Positions 7,568 through 16,379 of a DNA stretch of 64,000 nt are shown in pieces. Numbering within the stretch: position 1 is the first letter of the stretch; the number at the start of each line of letters is the position of its first letter. The stretch covers positions 7,502,001 through 7,566,000 of the forward strand of contig NZ_CP053452.2 in NCBI RefSeq assembly GCF_013128195.2. The letters are read 5' to 3'. Made by a program: the position numbers and the translations under genes. The stretch comes from Frigoriglobus tundricola (GTDB lineage Bacteria; Planctomycetota; Planctomycetia; Gemmatales; Gemmataceae). The notes under the pieces were generated by a model. The model saw nothing but the letters and a program-made list of their open reading frames with translations, had not been told where the DNA came from and ran no database searches.

Positions 7568-10500
7568 AAGGCTCCGGCTGGCGCGTCGTCGGCGCGTGCG
7601 CTGCCCAAAACGGCTGGTGGATCTGACGCGGACGGCGGTCGGTCCGTCCGCGGGGGCAGCAGGACGAGTTCGCTGTTCGCCGGCCCGAGCCGCGGGGGCT
7701 TGTCGCCGGGGGCCGGTGCCCGCCAGACCTCGGTCCACTGCGTCCAGGTGATCTGTGTCCGGTCGAACATCAGGCGCGCGGCGTCGAGGACCGGTCCGGT
7801 TGTCGGCTTGCGCTGGCCCGGGACCCGGGGACGGATCTGTGGCGCCGGGTCGGCAATGTCGTACAGGACCGGTGCCGAGTCCCGCGTCCCGTACCACACC
7901 AACAGCCCGTCCCGGCACAGATCGAAGTGCTGCGCCTCTTTGGATAGTTCGGCCCGGATCTGCTCCCGAACGAGGTTCGCACCGGCCCGCTTGTAGAGGT
8001 ACGCGAGGGCGTTCCCGAACACCCGCGCCTGGTCGTCCGATAGGGTGGTCAGGAACCCCGGCTCGGCCCAGCCGGCGACCAGCCACCCGGACCGGTCATC
8101 CCATTCCAGCCACGCCGGGGCCGCTCCTTCGGCCACCAGTTCCAGCCGGATGCGGTTCGTGCCGAGCAGCACGCGCCCGGCGGCCAGGCGCGGGCCGGAC
8201 CACCCCGACTCGCGGTCGTTGAGAACCTCGATGAAGTCCCGTGTGACGAACCGGCAGACCGCCTCCTCGACCGCCCGCAGGGCGGCCCGGTGGGTCCGGG
8301 CGTCCCGCCACACGTCGGTTCGCGCGGCCTCGCGTTCGGCCTGTCGGAGCTTGGCGTAGAGCCGGGGAACGGTTCCGGAGTGGAACCCCCAGCGGAGCAG
8401 CCCGCGGATCGTCTCCCCGTGGTCGCCGACCGACACCGGGCGCAGCGCGTCCGGGCGGTTCGCCCGGTACAGGTGCCAGTTCTCCCGCATTTCCCAGAAC
8501 AGAAACGTACACGCGTCCGGGAGCAGCCACAGGGTGCCCATCACCAGCAGCCCGGCCCCCGGTTCGGTCAGGTAGGGGGCCAGTTGCTCGACGAGCGGCG
8601 ACGAGTACCCCAGGAACGACGTCGGGTCCGCCAGAAGGAGCCCCGGGAACAGGAGCAGGAGCGGGTAAATGAACTTGGCGAACAGGATCGACAGGGGCAG
8701 CTTGAGCGGGTTGAGCATGGGCTCGATCAGAACGACCGTGTAGAACCGGATCAGGAACGCGAACGGCATCCAGATCAGTCCTGCGACGGCCCGGACCGCG
8801 ATCGCCACCGGACCGGTCCGGCCGCGGAGCCGGAGCCAGTCCTCGACCCGGGCCAGGACCCACTCGAGTGCGTCCACCATTTCCCGGAACACGTCGTTGA
8901 GCCACCGGAGGATGGCCGGGACCGAGGGGACCAGTTCGAGCAGCCGCCGGGCGGTTTCGAACAGGACGGCCTCGATCCGCCACCCGAAGCGCGTGTTGAC
9001 GAGGAACGCGGTCCCGAGGAACGTGACCGTCCGGGCCAGCCACCCGGCCTCCCACAGGCCGATCGGGAGTAACCAGAGTACGCCGCACAGGCACAGGGGG
9101 CGGATTACGTAGTTCAGCAGTAACTGGGCCGGGACGCTCCCGAGTACGGCGCGCACCCACCGGTTGCCCCAGATCTGGGCCGGGATCTCCCAGACGACGA
9201 ACCGGGTCGCGCGATAGACCAGCCGGCCGGTCCCAATCAGCCCGGCACGGAGTGGGGCCGACCGGATGACCGCGAGGACGAACAGCCCGAGCCCGACCCA
9301 GGCGGCGTGGAACCACAACTCTACGTTCCAGCCGCCGAAGAACGAGGGGCCGACCTCTCCGCGCGTGCGGGCCACCTTCCCCATCCGCTCGAAGGCGAGC
9401 AGCCAGATGAACTGGGCCACGAGGAACGCCGCTCCGAACGGGAGGGAGACGTTGCGCGTCAGCCACCGCCCGGTCTGGGTCCCGAAGTTGAACGCGGTGA
9501 CCCGCTCCAGGCCGCGGGTGTAGGATTCGGCCCGGCGGTACACCCCGTCGAGTTGGCTCGCCAGGCGGCGGTCCAGGCGCAGGAGCGGGTCACCGCGGAC
9601 CGACTCGGTATGGGCGCTCAAGTCGGGCAGCTTCATCTGCCCCCGGGCGATCGCGTCCCGGACGTCCCCGAACGACAGGAACCCCGCCGACGAGATGCGG
9701 TCGAGTAGCTCCTCGACGGTCTTCTCGATGGCGGCGCGTTCGGGGAGCGAGGTCGGGTGGAGGCCCGCGTCGTGGAGGGCGTTGTCCAGGAGCGGCGCGA
9801 ACTTGTCCCGGAGCTGGCGCTCGGCCTGGTCCAGTGCGTTTCGGAGCAGGAGGGCGAGCGTCTGGCGGTCGGCGTCGGTGAGCCGGGCGGCGGCCAGTCG
9901 GCGGCTGGCGCTGCGGAGCTGGGCCGGCACGCGGACGAACCGCTGGCCGGTCAGCTCCCGTTTGATCGGCTTGTGTCCGGCGGACCCCAGCCACTCGAAC
10001 ACGTCCAGCGTGTAGATCTTCTGCTCGTGATCGAGACAGGCGCGCTGGATGTCGTACAGGAGGGCGGCCTCGACCGGCCGGTTCCCCTGGTCGGCTTTGT
10101 CGAGCAGGGCCGGCAGGGTCCGCTTCCAGACCACAACGTCGGCGTCGTCGAGCCTGAGGGCCGCCTGGAGGCGATCGACCAGGCGCCCGATCTCCTCGCG
10201 GGCGAGTGCCTGGGCCGGGCCGGTGAGGTACCCCGGGGCGACCCGGGCCGCTCGGGTGTGCAGGATCGCCGCGCTGACCGTGTCCCCGGCGGCCGTGGCC
10301 CGTTTGGCCGCGCGTTCGAGGCGCTTGTAGAAATCGTGCGACTCGTCCGACTGGTCGTCGGTCTTCGGGGCCGGGTCTTTCGCGCCGGCCGGGCGGGTTT
10401 TCTTGAACAGCGCTTCGCCGTCCACGTCCCGGTTCAGCACGGTCTCAACGACCGAATCGGGCGGAAGGCTCGGGAAGCAGACCGGGATGAGGGCCGGGTT

Positions 10501-11013
10501 GAAGTAGCGGAGTTCGAGAAAGTACGCGGCGAACTCGACGTACGCGACCCCCTCGTCCGCCCGGTCAGTCAGCAACCCGTCCTGGATCAGGACATTCCGC
10601 GCCTCCTCGAACGCGGCGGCCCCGATCGCATCGATCCGCTCCCGGAGCCCGACCGGGGAGACCCCGGTCAGCCGGTTGTCGAGCTCGCGGTGGGCGGCGG
10701 CGTGGAACAGGAGCCGCCAGTACTGGGCGAGCAGTTCCGTGACGGGGCCGTTGAGTTGCTCGGCGGTCGGGCGCTCGAGGAGCAGAACGGCCCGGGGCAG
10801 GTTGTAGTCGTGCGGGAGGTTCAGTTCTTCCGGTTCGACGTATTTGTACAGGACCGGGCGATCGACCACGAAGCAGTGCGCGTGCGGCACCTCCCAGACG
10901 ACCCAGGCGGTTCCGGTGACGTTCTGGATCACGCGGTCGAGAACGGACCGGTTCACGAGAACCGCTGCCGGGTCCGTTTCGCGCAGAATTCGGCTCAGTT
11001 CCTCAAGTTTCAT
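7564..11013 (-). CDS. Very large uncharacterised polytopic membrane protein
   Basis: I do not recognise this 1149-residue protein. The start at 11013 (MKLEELSRILRETDPAAVLV) is preferred over an upstream ATG at 11121 that adds an Arg-rich stretch. The N-terminal half is soluble and mixed, including HAAAHRELDNRL and a helical region with many Arg/Ala. The middle third has at least six strongly hydrophobic segments (FGAAFLVAQFIWLLAF, AAWVGLGLFVLAVI, GVLWLLPIGLWEAGWL, LIWMPFAFLIRFYTVVLI, FIYPLLLLFPGLLLA, LLVMGTLWLLP). The last 250 residues are soluble. No ATP-binding or protease motif was found. The stop codon is contributed by a REP repeat, so the original C-terminus may have been different. Confidence 0.7.
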   Translation of the reverse strand: MKLEELSRILRETDPAAVLVNRSVLDRVIQNVTGTAWVVWEVPHAHCFVVDRPVLYKYVEPEELNLPHDYNLPRAVLLLERPTAEQLNGPVTELLAQYWRLLFHAAAHRELDNRLTGVSPVGLRERIDAIGAAAFEEARNVLIQDGLLTDRADEGVAYVEFAAYFLELRYFNPALIPVCFPSLPPDSVVETVLNRDVDGEALFKKTRPAGAKDPAPKTDDQSDESHDFYKRLERAAKRATAAGDTVSAAILHTRAARVAPGYLTGPAQALAREEIGRLVDRLQAALRLDDADVVVWKRTLPALLDKADQGNRPVEAALLYDIQRACLDHEQKIYTLDVFEWLGSAGHKPIKRELTGQRFVRVPAQLRSASRRLAAARLTDADRQTLALLLRNALDQAERQLRDKFAPLLDNALHDAGLHPTSLPERAAIEKTVEELLDRISSAGFLSFGDVRDAIARGQMKLPDLSAHTESVRGDPLLRLDRRLASQLDGVYRRAESYTRGLERVTAFNFGTQTGRWLTRNVSLPFGAAFLVAQFIWLLAFERMGKVARTRGEVGPSFFGGWNVELWFHAAWVGLGLFVLAVIRSAPLRAGLIGTGRLVYRATRFVVWEIPAQIWGNRWVRAVLGSVPAQLLLNYVIRPLCLCGVLWLLPIGLWEAGWLARTVTFLGTAFLVNTRFGWRIEAVLFETARRLLELVPSVPAILRWLNDVFREMVDALEWVLARVEDWLRLRGRTGPVAIAVRAVAGLIWMPFAFLIRFYTVVLIEPMLNPLKLPLSILFAKFIYPLLLLFPGLLLADPTSFLGYSSPLVEQLAPYLTEPGAGLLVMGTLWLLPDACTFLFWEMRENWHLYRANRPDALRPVSVGDHGETIRGLLRWGFHSGTVPRLYAKLRQAEREAARTDVWRDARTHRAALRAVEEAVCRFVTRDFIEVLNDRESGWSGPRLAAGRVLLGTNRIRLELVAEGAAPAWLEWDDRSGWLVAGWAEPGFLTTLSDDQARVFGNALAYLYKRAGANLVREQIRAELSKEAQHFDLCRDGLLVWYGTRDSAPVLYDIADPAPQIRPRVPGQRKPTTGPVLDAARLMFDRTQITWTQWTEVWRAPAPGDKPPRLGPANSELVLLPPRTDRPPSASDPPAVLGSARADDAPAGAL

Positions 11014-11151
11014 AACCGGCACTTGCGGTATGAGTGGGACTGGCTCGGATCGCGCACGCCGCCGGCGCAACGCGCCCCGGACCAGCCGCTTCCGGGAACG
11101 GCTACAGACGGTCCAACGCAAGAGGGATGCGCGGTGAACCGTCCCTTTTCG

Positions 11152-12027
11152 TCACCCGTCGATCTGCTCCGCTGCGGAGAGGGTGTTGTACAGCAGCATC
11201 GTGATCGTCATCGGGCCGACGCCGCCGGGCACCGGCGAGAGCCACCCCGCGACGGCGCCCACGTCCGGATGTACGTCGCCCACGAGCTTCCCGTTCACAC
11301 TGTTCGTACCCACGTCCACCACCGCGGCCCCGGGCTTCACCATGTCCGGGGTGATGACGCCGGCCCGGCCGACCGCGGCGACCAGAACGTCCGCCCGCCG
11401 GCACACCGCGGCGAGGTCAGCCGTCCGGGTGTGCGCGACGGTAACGGTCGCATCGCCCGCGGCCGGGCTCGCCGCCGTCGGCTTCTGCATGAGCATCAGC
11501 GCCAGCGGTTTGCCAACTATGTTACTGCGCCCGACGACCACCACTTCTTTACCGGCCGTGCCGATTCCGTTGCGGCTCAACAACTGTAACACGCCGTGCG
11601 GCGTGCAAGGGTAAAAGCGCGGGAACCCGGCGGCCAACAGCCCCACGTTCTCGGGGTGGAAGCAATCGACGTCTTTCGCCGGGGCAACGGCCCGGATCAC
11701 GGCCCCTTCGTCGATCTGCTTCGGCAGCGGCAGTTGAACGAGAATCCCGTGAACCGCGGGGTCGGCGTTCAGTCGTGCTACGAGTTCGAGGAGCCCGGCC
11801 TGGGTCGTGGAGGCCGGGAGCGTGTGAACGGCGGACGCGAGGCCGGCATCGTGACAAGCTTTGTGCTTGTTCCGCACATACGTCTGGCTGGCCGGATCTT
11901 CACCGACCAGAACGGCGGCCAGACCGGGCGGGCGCTGGCCCTTCGCCGTCCGCGCCGCCACCCGTGCGGCGATCTCCGCCCGCATCGTCGCCGCCAGTGC
12001 TTTCCCGTCGAGTCGCTGAGCCGGCAT
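11152..12027 (-). CDS. folD: Methylenetetrahydrofolate dehydrogenase/cyclohydrolase FolD
   Basis: FolD is the bifunctional cytosolic enzyme that oxidises 5,10-methylene-THF to methenyl-THF with NADP and hydrolyses it to 10-formyl-THF. The 291-residue length is normal. The substrate-side YVRNK block gives Tyr50 and Lys54, matching the catalytic Tyr and Lys of the family. GILVQLPLPKQI, the nucleotide motif VVVGRSNIVGKPLA and the C-terminal PVPGGVGPMTITMLL are all present. It begins six bases after the stop of the sirtuin gene and is presumably cotranscribed with it. metF, another folate-cycle gene, is elsewhere in the window. Confidence 0.96.
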   Translation of the reverse strand: MPAQRLDGKALAATMRAEIAARVAARTAKGQRPPGLAAVLVGEDPASQTYVRNKHKACHDAGLASAVHTLPASTTQAGLLELVARLNADPAVHGILVQLPLPKQIDEGAVIRAVAPAKDVDCFHPENVGLLAAGFPRFYPCTPHGVLQLLSRNGIGTAGKEVVVVGRSNIVGKPLALMLMQKPTAASPAAGDATVTVAHTRTADLAAVCRRADVLVAAVGRAGVITPDMVKPGAAVVDVGTNSVNGKLVGDVHPDVGAVAGWLSPVPGGVGPMTITMLLYNTLSAAEQIDG

Positions 12028-12033
12028 AAACCC

Positions 12034-12792
12034 TCACCCCAATCGCTGCACCAGTTTCGGCAGCACCACGCCAGAGGGGCCGTACAGCCCAACGTCGGCG
12101 TAGCGACTGGCTTCGGTGCTGGTCAAGTTCACCTCGATCACCTTCGCGGGGATCACCGCCCCGCGCTTGGCGATCGGGATCAGTGACGCGGCCGGGTGAA
12201 CCACCGCTGACGTGCCGACGACGAGCAGCACATGGCACTCGTGGGCCGCGTCCATTGCGGCGCTCCACACGTCGTCGGGAAGACCTTCACCGAACCACAC
12301 GATATCGGGCCGCAACTGGCCGCGGCACTGCGGGCACCGCGGTTCGGCGCCGAGCGGCTCGAGTTCGCGGTTCGCGACGGTCCCGCAGCCCAAGCAACGT
12401 GTGCGGCGGAGGCTGCCGTGAATCTCCAACACGTTCCGGCTTCCGGCCGCCTGGTGCAACCCGTCCACGTTCTGCGTGACGAGAGTGAAGCGGTCGCCCC
12501 GGCGCTTCTCCAGTTCCACGAGAGCGTGGTGACCGGGGTTCGGGGCCACCTTCTTCACGTTCGCGCGGCGCTCGTTGTAGAAGTTCCAGACCAGTGTCGG
12601 GTTGCGCTCGAAGCCGCCGGGGCTGGCGACATCTTCGATGCGGTGGCCCTCCCAGAGCCCGTCGCTCGCGCGGAACGTGGGGACGCCGCTCTCGGCTGAT
12701 ACTCCCGCGCCCGTCAGTACGCACACGCGCTCGGCCGCGTTCAGCCACAGCGCCGCCTGGTCGAGCGCCGTGTGCAGTTCCTCGTCGGTCAT
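12034..12792 (-). CDS. cobB: NAD-dependent protein deacylase, Sir2 class III type
   Basis: This sirtuin removes acyl groups from protein lysines using NAD and releases nicotinamide. Seen: GAGVSAESGVPTFR at residues 28-41, QNVD at 107-110, catalytic His125 in LEIHGSL, and a four-Cys zinc site (C133, C136, C153, C156). The Tyr72/Arg75 pair in FYNERR is the class III (CobB/SIRT5) signature that accepts succinyl- or malonyl-lysine, so desuccinylase activity is likely. The start at 12792 has GGAG eight bases upstream; the ORF extends 33 codons further without support. It is followed within six bases by folD. Confidence 0.93.
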   Translation of the reverse strand: MTDEELHTALDQAALWLNAAERVCVLTGAGVSAESGVPTFRASDGLWEGHRIEDVASPGGFERNPTLVWNFYNERRANVKKVAPNPGHHALVELEKRRGDRFTLVTQNVDGLHQAAGSRNVLEIHGSLRRTRCLGCGTVANRELEPLGAEPRCPQCRGQLRPDIVWFGEGLPDDVWSAAMDAAHECHVLLVVGTSAVVHPAASLIPIAKRGAVIPAKVIEVNLTSTEASRYADVGLYGPSGVVLPKLVQRLG

Positions 12793-13020
12793 GTCGTGCT
12801 CTCCGGCGGCCGACCGGTACCTCGTGAGGATAACGGATCGGCGTGGTTCGGGCAACGACACAAGACGAACGCATTCCGGCTTCGAGGGCACCGCCGTGCC
12901 GGTGCCTTTCGGAGGAATTGAAGGGACTGTATCGTCACAGCGTCAGACGCCCGCCCCGCGGCGACGAGTCCCGTATGGAATCTCAAACTCCTCCGATCGC
13001 CGAATTCAGGGAGTGGGTTT

Positions 13021-13806
13021 ATGAGCACACCGGATCACCCGGAACCAGAGCCGATTATCATCTCCCGACGGGCTCTGGATACCGCACTCATGGCGACGCT
13101 GTTCACGCTCGTTCTGACCGTGAGTGCGGGCGTCATCTTCCTGTTCACGAAGGACCTCGGTCGCGACCCGTCGGTCGTCGCGGCCCTCGTTTTGGGCCTG
13201 GGCACCCCTGTGCTGCTCGGTGGCACGCTGTACGTCGCGGTGTACTGGTCTCGGGTCGCGTCGAACGCCGAGTTCGGGAGCGGCATCGAACTGCACACGC
13301 CGTTCCGGCACCGCCGCTATAGTTGGACCGAACTCGCCCGGCTGGAACTTCATGAGCAGGGTATGTCGATCCCCAGCCGGGTCGTGGTCAAGATGATGTT
13401 CACGGACGGTCGCCGCTTCGTGGTGTTCGCTAACCGGGGCCAAGGAGAGGGACTGCTTCGTATGGCGCAGGGAGCGCCGTGGGCTCGAAACGGGACGGGC
13501 GCGGCACTGCCGGCGACAACGGCCTCGGCTTTCGTTGGCCTGGGTGTTGTGGCGATCGCTCTGGGGCTATGGATCATTTGTGACCCGGTGATGGATGTGG
13601 TGCGGAATGGAACCACCAACAACCGGTCAGGTATTGGGTCGGACGATGTGGGCGGGCTGGCTCTCGTGACGGCCGTTGTCCCGTTGGCGGGGTTAGCCGG
13701 AATTGGGGTCGGTGGCTACCACTTGATACGCCGACCCATCGTGATCGAGCGCGGGCTCTTTCGTTGCCGCGCTGGTGAACCGCTTGCTCGCGTAGACGAT
13801 CTGTAA
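13021..13806 (+). CDS. Small membrane protein, PH-like middle domain
   Basis: The family is not recognised. The ATG follows GGGAG at a workable distance. The 261-residue product has hydrophobic helices at about residues 20-45 (TALMATLFTLVLTVSAGVIFLF) and 55-77, then a soluble stretch of about 80 residues (ELHTPFRHRRYSWTELARLE and MFTDGRRFVVFANR) that reads like the beta-rich domain of bacterial PH-like membrane proteins, then helices at about 168-188 and 217-238. It is divergent from the sirtuin-folD pair, and a long inverted repeat lies after its stop. Function unknown. Confidence 0.6.
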   Translation: MSTPDHPEPEPIIISRRALDTALMATLFTLVLTVSAGVIFLFTKDLGRDPSVVAALVLGLGTPVLLGGTLYVAVYWSRVASNAEFGSGIELHTPFRHRRYSWTELARLELHEQGMSIPSRVVVKMMFTDGRRFVVFANRGQGEGLLRMAQGAPWARNGTGAALPATTASAFVGLGVVAIALGLWIICDPVMDVVRNGTTNNRSGIGSDDVGGLALVTAVVPLAGLAGIGVGGYHLIRRPIVIERGLFRCRAGEPLARVDDL

Positions 13807-13836
13807 AGCGGCTTATGGGATGACAGCCCCTCCTGA

Positions 13837-13922
13837 AGTCTCAAACTCGGAAGGGCGCAAATCGTAAAGTCGGTTGGTTCGGTTCTTGCCCGCACGACTT
13901 GCACCCTCCCAACTTTGAGGCT
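13837..13922. terminator. Long imperfect hairpin between convergent genes
   Basis: Arms at 13837-13865 and 13894-13922 match at 23 of 29 positions, and five of the six mismatches become G-U pairs in one RNA strand. It lies exactly between a plus-strand and a minus-strand gene, so it most likely stops transcription from both sides. There is no clear T-run. Confidence 0.6.
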
Positions 13923-13924
13923 CG

Positions 13925-15274
13925 TCAGCCCGTTACGACCGTACCCGCCTGGCGGCACAGTTCCTCCGCCCGTTCCGCGGTCGGGGCCTCCGCGATCACG
14001 CGGACCACCGGTTCCGTGTTGCTGCCGCGGACGTGCAGCCACCAGTCGCCGCCGTCGAGCCGGAGCCCGTCGTCGCGGTTGATCCGGGCGTCCGGCCACC
14101 GGGCGACGAGCGCGGCCATCGCCTCGGGCAGCCGCTCGCGCGAAACGGTGAACTTCGTCTTCAGCATCGCGTATTGGGGGAGTTCGGCCACGAGTTGTGA
14201 GAGGGGCTTCCGGTCCTCGGCCATCAGGCTGAGGATGAAGGCCATGCCGACGAACGGGTCGCGCACCCAGCCGATCCGCGGGTCGATCACCCCGCCGTTC
14301 CCCTCGCCGCCGATAACGGCCTGCGTCGCCCGCATGAGGCCGACGACGTTCGCCTCCCCCACCGCCGACCGGAAGCACGGGCACCCGGCCGCGGCGGCCA
14401 GGTCCTCACTCATCCGCGACGTGGACATGTTGATGACGACCGCGCCGGGTTGCTGCCGGAGCCGGTACTTGACCGCCAGCGCGAGCGTGACCTCCTCGCT
14501 CACGCAGGTGCCGGTCTCGTCGATCAGGGCCAGGCGGTCGGAGTCGGGGTCGAGGACGAAGCCGACGGCGCACTCGTGCTGCTTCACCCACGGCGCCACG
14601 TCCCCGAGGTGCGCCGGGATCGGTTCGGGCTCATGCGCGAACAGGCCGGTGGGGTCGCAGGCGTACTGGATCGTATCGCAACCGAGATCGGCGAGCAGTT
14701 GCGTGCCGAGCGGACCACCGGCACCGGCGTTGGCGTCCAGGAACACGCGGAACTGCTGGCCCGCAACGGTCGCGACGCTGATCGTGTCGAGGACGGCCCG
14801 GCCGTGGTCCGCCGCCACGTCCGGTGGGACACTCACGCTGCCAATTGCGTCCCAGGCCGAACGGGCGAAGGCGCCGGCCTCGTACAGCCCGCGGATCACC
14901 GCCCCGGTGTTGGCGGGGAGTACCGCGCCGTCGGCCCCGAACATCTTGAGGCCGTTCCACGGCGCCGGGTTGTGGCTCGCGGTGATCTGTATCGCGCCGG
15001 CCGCGTTCATCTGCCGGACCGCGAACCCGCACGTCGGCGTGGGGGCGATGCCGATGTCTTCGACGATGCACCCCGCGCCGAGCAGACCGGCGAGGACCGC
15101 GTGCCGGAGCATCTCGCCGCTCGGGCGCCCGTCGCGGGACACGACGACCCGCTGCCCGGCGACGGTCGAGCCGAAGGCGGCGGCGAACCGCGCCGTCACC
15201 TCGGCGGTCAGCCCCGCGCCGACGATGCCGCGAATCCCGGACACGGACACGATCAGGTCGGACGGTACCGCCAT
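13925..15274 (-). CDS. glmM: Phosphoglucosamine mutase GlmM
   Basis: This alpha-D-phosphohexomutase most likely interconverts glucosamine-6-phosphate and glucosamine-1-phosphate on the way to UDP-GlcNAc. All four family loops are visible: the phosphoserine loop ITASHNP with Ser100, the metal loop DPDSDR at 242-247, the sugar loop GGEGNGG at 322-328 and the phosphate loop RGSNTEP at 416-422. The 449-residue length fits. The opening LIVSVSGIRGIVG is typical of GlmM-like members, but phosphomannomutase/phosphoglucomutase activity cannot be excluded from motifs alone. The ribosome site is AGGGGA about nine bases before the ATG. Confidence 0.88.
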   Translation of the reverse strand: MAVPSDLIVSVSGIRGIVGAGLTAEVTARFAAAFGSTVAGQRVVVSRDGRPSGEMLRHAVLAGLLGAGCIVEDIGIAPTPTCGFAVRQMNAAGAIQITASHNPAPWNGLKMFGADGAVLPANTGAVIRGLYEAGAFARSAWDAIGSVSVPPDVAADHGRAVLDTISVATVAGQQFRVFLDANAGAGGPLGTQLLADLGCDTIQYACDPTGLFAHEPEPIPAHLGDVAPWVKQHECAVGFVLDPDSDRLALIDETGTCVSEEVTLALAVKYRLRQQPGAVVINMSTSRMSEDLAAAAGCPCFRSAVGEANVVGLMRATQAVIGGEGNGGVIDPRIGWVRDPFVGMAFILSLMAEDRKPLSQLVAELPQYAMLKTKFTVSRERLPEAMAALVARWPDARINRDDGLRLDGGDWWLHVRGSNTEPVVRVIAEAPTAERAEELCRQAGTVVTG

Positions 15275-15379
15275 GTGCGGAATTCCCCTGCGTAAGGCGG
15301 ATCGGACGTGACAGAAATGTTGTAGCGGAAAGCCGGCGACGCGCTGGTTGAAGTCACCCCGCGGAACGAGGAGTCGAAC

Positions 15380-16344
15380 TTACCGGAAACTCACCACGCT
15401 CTCGCCCAAGCGGTCGAGCAGTGCCGTCTTCCCCTTCTTGGTAACGGCTTTTTCATCCACAACAAGCGACGCGAGGTTCTTCAGGTGCTTCGACTGCGCC
15501 AGCGCGATCGCGCCGATCACCCCAATCTTGTTGCCACTCAGGTCGAGGTCGGTGAGGTTCGCGAGGAGCTTGCTGGCGGCGAGATGAACGACCGCATTTG
15601 AGCCGAGGCGGTTGTCCCACAGCCGAAGGTTGGTGAGTGCGGGGAAGCTTTTTACCGCGTTCGCCAGGGCGATCCCGCCGCGGTTGTCGAGGCGGTTGCG
15701 GGACAGGTCGAGCGTTCCGAGAGCAGGGAAGTTCCCGCTCGCGAGTGCTTCAACACCCTCTGGGCGGAGTCGGGTGTTGTCGAGGTAAAGCTCTTCGAGC
15801 GTCTCGGTAAAGGGGGCGCGCACGAGCCGGTCGGCCCCCAGAGGGCGGAGTTCGACGCTATTCAGACGCAACCACCGAAGGGCCGGCAGTGGGCACCGCG
15901 TGAATTGCACGAACGCTTCGGGCTGGAACGTCGCCGAATCGAGGTCGAGGTGCCGGAGCATTTTCGCGCAGATACCCTCACCAAAGGAAATCACGTTGTG
16001 GAGGCCGAACGCGGTCCCGCCGAGTTCGAGTTCTTTCAGACATTTGAGGCGCGGGGAGGCGAGGAGCAGGCTGAGCGCATCGCCCCCGTCGTTGCGACCC
16101 ACGGACAACCGGATCAAGTTCTCGATGCGGGTGCTCGTGGCGAGTGCCCGGATGCCTTCGCTTCGCAGGTCGCAGCCCGACACATCGAGCGATTCGAGCC
16201 GTGCGAGGCCGGGCCAAGACACGAGTGCTGCGGCTCCGACATCACCGATCTCGTTGTTCGAGACGTTGAGCGTTTTCAGGCCGGAGAGGTGCTTCGAGCG
16301 GAACAGGACGGTGAGGCCGTCGGCGGCGAGCTCGGCACTACTGA
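15380..16344 (-). pseudogene. LRR protein, C-terminal half, cut off by IS insertion
   Basis: Leucine-rich repeats run from the insertion edge to the stop: LKTLNVSNNEIGD, LESLDVSGCDLRSEG, LKELELGGTAFG, LEELYLDNTRLRPEG, LGTLDLSRNRLDNRG, LTDLDLSGNKIG. The frame stays open up to a TAA created at the IS1634-like border. If the insertion and one copy of its TACTGA duplication are removed, this frame joins the fragment at 19756-20530 to read IDELDLSSAELAADGLTVLF, a normal LRR. An internal GTG (16222) could still allow a truncated product. The original gene carried a TIGR02996 domain in its N-terminal half. Confidence 0.88.
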
Positions 16345-16379
16345 CTTACGGTTCGCTCGTCTTCGGAGGTGGTTTTGGG

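Noticed and set aside
8290-9072. Plus-strand Gln/Arg-rich frame over the large membrane protein gene
   Set aside because: The composition is that of an antisense shadow, and the minus strand has coherent membrane segments.
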